21,554 nt of DNA from Acanthaster planci (taxonomy: Eukaryota; Echinodermata; Asteroidea; Valvatida; Acanthasteridae). The notes beneath the pieces were generated by a model, which saw only the letters and a program-made list of their open reading frames with translations, searched no databases and was not told the origin of the DNA. The stretch spans positions 673,248 through 694,801 of the forward strand of contig NW_019091495.1 in NCBI RefSeq assembly GCF_001949145.1, written 5' to 3'. Below, one piece after another: positions 17,901 through 21,554 of this stretch (position 1 is the first letter of the stretch; each line of letters begins with the position of its first letter). Both the position numbers and the translations under genes were made by a program.

Positions 17901-20743
17901 CAATGTAGTCATCGAATCCGATGGACTCGCACTACTACTGCCTTACTGAAGTTCGAAGTTAATGATCTTTAAACTGCATTCCTCAGTAGTCTTCTTATCC
18001 AGTTCATGCCAAACAAAAAAGCAAATTGCACTATGCGTTTGGCCTTGTGACATATTTGTGGTGAAATTTACCAAATCAGAATGTGTTTCGTTTTTGAAGC
18101 ATGAAGGCTTGCAGACAATATGCCTCGATGCTCCTTTTCAAGTCTTATGACTACCATTTTAGCGATAACCTATTATATAGTAGACACAACGGAAAGTACT
18201 GGAAGAATTAGTCTTCAAATGGTTCAGACTGATGGGTAAACTGCAATGCAAGAGTCAACTCACATCAACTTGTCTTGCCAGGTCTTCATCCCTACTGGTG
18301 TCAGTAAAGAACAATCCTTCTGTCTCTGATATCTCTGCCTGGTTGTCTTGGCTGTTGATACTTGACAGACGGGGCTCACTTTGGCTGTCTTTGTAGGACA
18401 GTGTCTGGCTTTCAATCTCTTCATCACAGACAATCTGAAATGATTCCATGAATAGGTACAATGTCAGCCTTGTCCACATTAATTGGCCGTGGCTTGAAAA
18501 AAGACACTCCCCATGGAAGCTACAAGCTAGCGGCTTCATGCATCTCCTATAGATGCCACTTATCCATGTGTCACTCTCTAGCCATAGCCAAGTGATTTAG
18601 AGACAGCCCTTGCCTCTTTGGTCTCTCGATCAAGACAAAGCTTCCTGTGCAACCATGTTCTGACACCAGTAATGCAAGAAGCATTTGCATCTTAGAACTT
18701 CATTTCTGCTTTGTGTCCACATTCAGAAGAATTTCTTTCATGTGATTACTTTTCAGATTTGTGCACATTCAGTTGAAAATTGGTGATCAGTATTGGTTGA
18801 CTGATGATTTGGATGCACGTAAACCATACTTACATGAAAGTACCCTTCAATGGCTCATGTGATTTGGATAAGCACAGCCTCTTGTGGTCAGGCACAGAGC
18901 CATTAGTAACACTGAAAACTATGACGACCTTTGACTCGTGTGAAAATTATCTCCTTTGCAATTTATCACACAGTATAACCCTAAAGTGATCAAACTGATA
19001 CAGATTTATCAACACTGTGTTTTATGACTACTTCATTGGAAAACTTGACCATTTCTCCATTATCAGCAACTGTTAAAGCCAGTAAGCACAAACTCAATGC
19101 CAGCATGGGTCTCAACATGGATATCAAGCAAGCCCTAGAGGGCACTACTTACATCCAGCAGTCTGTCCAGATAGTCTCTGGATGCTTCCCCAGTCAGATA
19201 TTTGACCAGTAAGGAAGTGGTACTCTTGACAGAATCTGGCAAGCTACTGTAAGCATCAGGGGCTGTGCTGTACAGCCACTGGAGGAATTCTATAGACGGC
19301 TCTGCTGTCATGGCAATCTGCATATTTCAAAGGCAAAAAAAAACCAAAACGGCTCTAAGTTTCAACCTGTACACTTTGTTCAACAAGTTGTGCAAATTTT
19401 ATTATAAGAAAAAGTAAAATAAGTTGCGAGGAGATGATGAAACATAATGTACGCACAATGACACCTCTTCTCATGTTATGGTCTGTTGGTTTATCCAATG
19501 TCACTGCAGTAATACCATCTGACCTACATTAGGAAATAGTATCATCATAGATGCATGATATTAATAAAATACCCAGTGGCTGGTTAATCCTCTCCCAACA
19601 ACTGATTGTGAACAGCAGGCTGAGTTGATACTTTTTAAAGGACCAACATTCAGAATAATCTATTGATGTGTTTTCACTGTTTGTGAATACAACACATACA
19701 ACCAAGACAAGGTCAACTAACACCCATGATATGCTGCAGGACGTCTAACACGGCTTGCTCCTTCTGATTCATGAGAATCTGCTGACTGAATCGGATGGCA
19801 CAGATGTACTTGATGAAGGCTTCGTTAGTCATTACACTTGGCTTGGAACTCAGCATGTGTCTAAAGAGAAAGACAAGAAAGGGTAAAAGTGGTGTGTGAT
19901 CCATGCTGTTGCCTTCAAATTCAATTAAAGGAGTGCAAAGAAATGGGCTGTTACCCTTTAAAATCCTGCAAAATCCATCAAACTCTTCTAGTCTTTTCCA
20001 GGATCAAGGAACTTGATGTTAACCATTTACATAGGGATTGATGCCTCTTGAAAGTAAAGTACAAAGAATGTATCATTGGGTTCCAACAGAATGCTGGATT
20101 TTGTATGATTATGTAAGATTCCTGGAAAAAGAGGGGAACGGGGGTGTTGGGGTTGGAAAGGATTGAGGCGGGGGAGTTGGAAATAGGGGTGTGGGTTAGA
20201 ATAGAAAACGGAAGAGGAGCCACCAGTCGTCTGTATCATCTATAAGCCCCAGGACTACATGCCTGTATATTGGTATCATAAAGTGGCAATCTTGAGAGCT
20301 GGGCTGAGTGACTTGAAGGAGAAGATTGAGTTGTTGGACTGGTGATGGACCAATGAGAAGAAGGATCTGTGATAAAGTGAGTCTGCCTGCAGCTTCTGCC
20401 GTGTCTGGACTATCTCTACAGGAAAGCCAAACAGGGAAAACAGTTAACAACAGGAATCAGAAATATGAGGGGAAGTACAGAGAACAGACATCAGGGATAC
20501 CACTTCCCCCTAGTCAGTGAGTACAGTTATTTACAATCAAGTATTTTCTAATTCCTTTCGATTCTTGATTAAATCCACCATGGGCAGTCTTTGTCATTTA
20601 ATTTGAAAGTAAAAATTAGAAACATCATACGAGTTAGTACGCCTTTCATTAAGGTTGTTTTACCTTGACAAGACGACACTGACGTCGATGTAGATGGACA
20701 AAATTGCCGCCATTAAGTCATCAAAGTTGGTCAAGGAATGCAC
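11794..20743 (-). CDS. Unidentified nuclear protein gene, eight exons visible, with SUMO- and PCNA-binding motifs (5' partial)
   Basis: Exons on the - strand: 20743-20664, 20415-20263, 19860-19722, 19317-19153, 18434-18264, 14645-14577, 14179-12422 and 11973-11794. Joined they give one open frame of 904 codons plus TGA. Splice phases agree at every junction, and the last four introns are all phase 0. More 5' exons must lie beyond the right edge, because 20743 is preceded by a splice acceptor (CGCTGTACCCAG). Visible residues 1-179 look alpha-helical. Residues about 180-904 are mostly disordered and rich in Ser, Glu and Lys. I do not recognise the family. The motif set (see the large exon) suggests a chromatin-bound replication or repair factor regulated by SUMO and by ATM/ATR-type kinases. 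The SMC5/6-recruiting Nse5/Nse6-like proteins (SLF1, SLF2, SIMC1) combine helical domains with disordered SUMO-binding segments, but I cannot show homology, and SLF2 has the opposite domain order. Introns are 248-718 bp apart from the 3.6-kb one carrying a LINE. Confidence 0.85.
12422..14179 (-). CDS. Large exon encoding the disordered SIM/PIP-box tail of the unidentified protein
   Basis: This exon has 586 codons, visible residues 260-845. Four SUMO-interacting-type motifs, each with Asp or Glu close by, lie in order: VIDVSD (13945-13928, residue 338), VLVIPETQD (from 13831, residue 376), VIIDVDEE (13729-13706, residue 410) and VVNLEDEE (13615-13592, residue 448). A PIP box QSSLLRFF (13408-13385, residue 517) fits Q-x-x-[ILM]-x-x-[FY]-[FY] exactly and is followed by a basic-containing stretch. 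SQ/TQ sites are frequent throughout. Near the end are basic clusters (KRKPPKRK; SPKRARL), the latter containing a cyclin-binding-type RxL beside an S-P site. The Met codon at 14089 is internal, not a start: the frame is open upstream to an acceptor at 14180 (CTTAATAG). Open frames on the opposite strand within this exon are shadows. Confidence 0.9.
14646..14739 (-). other. Intron remnant between the 14577-14645 exon and the LINE
   Basis: AT-rich host intron sequence from the acceptor (ATCCAG at 14651-14646) to the point where composition becomes GC-rich at about 14740, where the LINE is judged to begin. No target-site duplication was found. Confidence 0.5.
15687..16640 (+). pseudogene. LINE ORF2, endonuclease domain (broken)
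   Basis: The AP-endonuclease-like nicking domain of the LINE starts at ATG 15687. Early stops interrupt it, one right after FLDRPT (stop at 15750-15752) and another after ETRFHGEG, along with at least one frame change and stops after YQQLHD and GDFNA. The catalytic-motif positions (Asn in SWNVRT, Glu in SETRFHG, the Asp and Asn of GDFNA, and Asp-His in TDHRLV) are all still legible, so decay is recent enough for family recognition. Confidence 0.82.
16770..17960 (+). pseudogene. LINE ORF2, 5'-deleted reverse transcriptase and C-terminal region
   Basis: Similarity jumps from the endonuclease-RT linker (NNVTIKRLINEKNCAHDFAL, ending about 16755) straight to the RT GVKQG motif near 16770. The RT fingers and the first palm motif, which carries a catalytic Asp, are therefore missing. 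The second catalytic motif is YADN instead of YADD (near 16990). The part from 17002 to 17292 is the longest uninterrupted frame. Stops and frame changes continue to the end. Confidence 0.82.
17976..18263 (-). other. Intron sequence between the LINE and the exon at 18264
   Basis: AT-rich intron sequence. The minus-strand donor GATGTGAGT sits at 18266-18258. Nothing else is recognised. Confidence 0.6.
18264..20743 (-). CDS. Helical N-terminal exons of the unidentified nuclear protein
   Basis: Five exons cover visible residues 1-236. Exon 20743-20664 reads VHSLTNFDDLMAAILSIYID. Exon 20415-20263 has LTLSQILLLIGPSPVQQLNL. Exon 19860-19722 has MTNEAFIKYICAIRFSQQIL. Exon 19317-19153 has PSIEFLQWLYSTAP and LLVKYLTGEASRDYLDRLLD. 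These have the alternating Leu/Ile pattern of an all-helical, HEAT-like or Nse5/6-like fold, with no catalytic signature. Exon 18434-18264 (residues 180-236) is acidic and disordered, with three SQ sites, and marks the switch to the tail. The junction of the second and third exons works in frame only if the donor is GC (CAG|GCATGT at 20262-20261), because every GT nearby gives the wrong phase. Confidence 0.8.
18435..19152 (-). other. 718-bp intron of the minus-strand gene
   Basis: GT-AG intron: donor GAT|GTAAGT at 19152 and acceptor ATTTCAG ending at 18435. I looked for an additional in-frame exon and found none. No repeat was recognised. Confidence 0.75.
19318..19721 (-). other. 404-bp intron of the minus-strand gene
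   Basis: The donor is GGT|GTTAGT at 19721 and the acceptor AATATGCAG ends at 19318. It is phase 0, AT-rich, and shows nothing else recognisable. Confidence 0.7.
19861..20262 (-). other. 402-bp intron with inferred GC donor and a C-rich tract
   Basis: The inferred donor is CAG|GCATGT (20262-20257) and the acceptor CTCTTTAG ends at 19861. Only this donor keeps the frame (phase 2). Inside lie six G-runs on the + strand (20133-20195), giving a pyrimidine-rich tract in the transcript. This tract ends in a strong decoy acceptor CTCTTTTTCCAG (20134-20122). Splicing there would read RNLT and then stop. Confidence 0.6.
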
Positions 20744-20990
20744 CTGGGTACAGCGTATTTCATTTGCAAAAACAGAAGAGCAAGAAATTCATCTGTTGAA
20801 TTTTCACATGAGTGATGGGGGAAAAAGCGCTTGCAAAAAATGACGACTGGAACAGATCCCTGGATAGTTATGGGAGTGTCGAATAATTTGGAGCGGTCGG
20901 ATAATGTCTTTTGGAACACCTAGTTCTCATTCCCAAGTTCCCAACTTATAAGACATTCCGTTATTGCCTAGGAAATCCTAAGCTGAAAAA
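20744..20990 (-). other. Intron upstream of the first visible exon of the minus-strand gene
   Basis: Read on the - strand, a pyrimidine-leaning tract (TTCTTGCTCTTCTGTTTTTG, 20786-20767) leads to the acceptor TACCCAG at 20744. The open frame running through it (20731-20919) is not coding in character. The upstream exons lie to the right of the window. Confidence 0.6.
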
Positions 20991-21370
20991 CTTAACTAGA
21001 GAGATAGCAAACTAGCTGAATAATTAATCATCTGGTAATATAACTAGCTGGATAGCTAGTAGCCAGGTGGGCAACTAACTTGCTAGAAGGCTAGCTGGGC
21101 AGCTAACTTGCAAGATAGCTTGCTGGGCAGCTTACTAGCTAGATAGTTAGCTGGGCAGCTAACTAGCTAGATGGCTAGCTGGGCAGCTAACTAGCTAGAT
21201 AGCTTGCTGGGCAGCCTGCTAGCTAGATGGCTAGCTGGGCAGCTTACTAGCTAGATAGTTAGCTGGGCAGCTAACTAGCTAGATGGCTAGCTGGGCAGCT
21301 AACTAGCTAGATAGCTTGCTGGGCAGCCTAATTGCTATATAGCTAGCTGGGCAGCTAACTAGCTAGAGTC
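20990..21370. repeat. 28-bp minisatellite with 112-bp higher-order period
   Basis: Ten regular 28-bp units run from 21091 to 21370 (consensus CTAGCTGGGCAGCTAACTAG, then CTAGATAG). Degenerate copies precede them from about 20990. Units differ by diagnostic variants (CTTGCTGGG, TTAGCTGGG, GGCAGCCT, GGCAGCTTA), and these recur every four units: 21129-21230 matches 21241-21342 shifted by 112. The unit is rich in self-complementary CTAG/AGCT words, so single strands could fold back. Confidence 0.93.
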
Positions 21371-21554
21371 TTTTGCCTTCAAGCAAAATTGTGTTAGGAT
21401 TGAGATGTCAGGCCCTGTCACATTTTTGAATTATATTTTAGGTCAATGTGAACAGCAAGCTGTTTGCAGCAGTTTTGAGATCTTACATATCTGTTGTTTA
21501 CATAGCCGGAATCTTAGATGTTATAACCCAAATTACTAAAATAACTGACACTTA
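21371..21554. other. Unclassified sequence at the right edge
   Basis: AT-rich, with no coding or repeat signal seen. It is presumably intron or upstream sequence of the minus-strand gene. Confidence 0.4.

Larger units (their letters stand above)
14740..17975 (+). mobile_element. APE-type non-LTR retrotransposon (LINE), inactivated, inserted antisense in an intron
   Basis: This is a GC-rich segment inside the 3618-bp intron of the minus-strand gene, lying in the opposite direction. A 5'-UTR-like stretch of about 950 bp (14740-15686) is followed by a broken ORF2 starting MKSNTLRLASWNVRTF at 15687. Apurinic-type endonuclease motifs follow across frames: ETRFHGEG, SAYAPTRAS, VVVGDFNA, HWHLIDYIRV and STDHRLV (about 15716-16445). 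RT is picked up only from FPVAVGVKQGCILDPVLFNL (near 16770), then LQYADNAVLVSHTSAGLQHT (near 16985), NTNKTEVLQ, FTYLGSELSNRLDLT, and the C-terminal HRQLRWVGHTIRM and YKDTLKAALKRFGIPP. A degraded CxxC-H-H finger remains near 17800-17855 (CRRRWQSLTGLRSHQRAH). The 5' edge is set by composition and the 3' edge by the end of similarity. The clade cannot be assigned by eye. Confidence 0.88.

Noticed and set aside
19978-20239. Two - strand open frames that could be a cassette exon after the CTCTTTTTCCAG acceptor
   Set aside because: Joined from the preceding exon in the required phase, the frame stops after four codons. I therefore list it only as a possible poison exon, not as coding.

Overview
The window looks like an animal nuclear genome, most likely an invertebrate. 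It has GT-AG spliceosomal introns of roughly 250-1050 bp, long AT-rich non-coding stretches, decayed retroelements, minisatellites and an assembly gap. TACATGTA-type words and this mix of Penelope-like and APE-type LINE debris would fit an invertebrate deuterostome such as amphioxus, but that is a weak inference. I cannot name the species.

Left part (1-2460), + strand: the last two coding exons of NADPH-cytochrome P450 reductase (exons 735-963 and 2014-2158), joined by a 1050-bp intron. The preceding intron holds about two copies of a 102-bp tandem repeat at the window edge. Middle part (about 2460-11290): a long region with no convincing host gene. It contains a 26-bp-arm foldback (4755-4817), a more GC-rich unexplained block (about 8040-8560), a dead Penelope-like element (RT palm/thumb plus GIY-YIG endonuclease, about 9229-10110) and a run of Ns (10202-10798) whose two edges carry the same 32-bp sequence. 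A 12-bp tandem repeat and a 181-bp piggyBac-like MITE candidate follow at 11294-11656.

Right part (11794-20743), - strand: one multi-exon gene, convergent with the reductase. Eight exons join in a continuous frame (904 codons plus stop; the 5' end lies beyond the right edge). The N-terminal visible half is helical. The rest is a long disordered Ser/Lys/Glu-rich tail with four SUMO-interacting-like motifs, a canonical PCNA-interacting peptide (PIP box), many SQ/TQ sites, a cyclin-type RxL motif and basic NLS-like clusters. I cannot name it. The motif set points to a nuclear replication/repair factor, and an Nse5/Nse6-like family (SLF1/SLF2/SIMC1) is only a guess. One intron is inferred to be GC-AG. 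Its largest intron (3.6 kb) was expanded by an oppositely oriented, inactivated APE-type LINE (about 14740-17975) that has lost the front of its RT domain.

Right edge: a 28-bp minisatellite organised in a 112-bp higher-order repeat (about 20990-21370), inside or upstream of the minus-strand gene. The two host genes have no visible functional link. The reductase exons and the nuclear protein are the only host coding sequences I can support.
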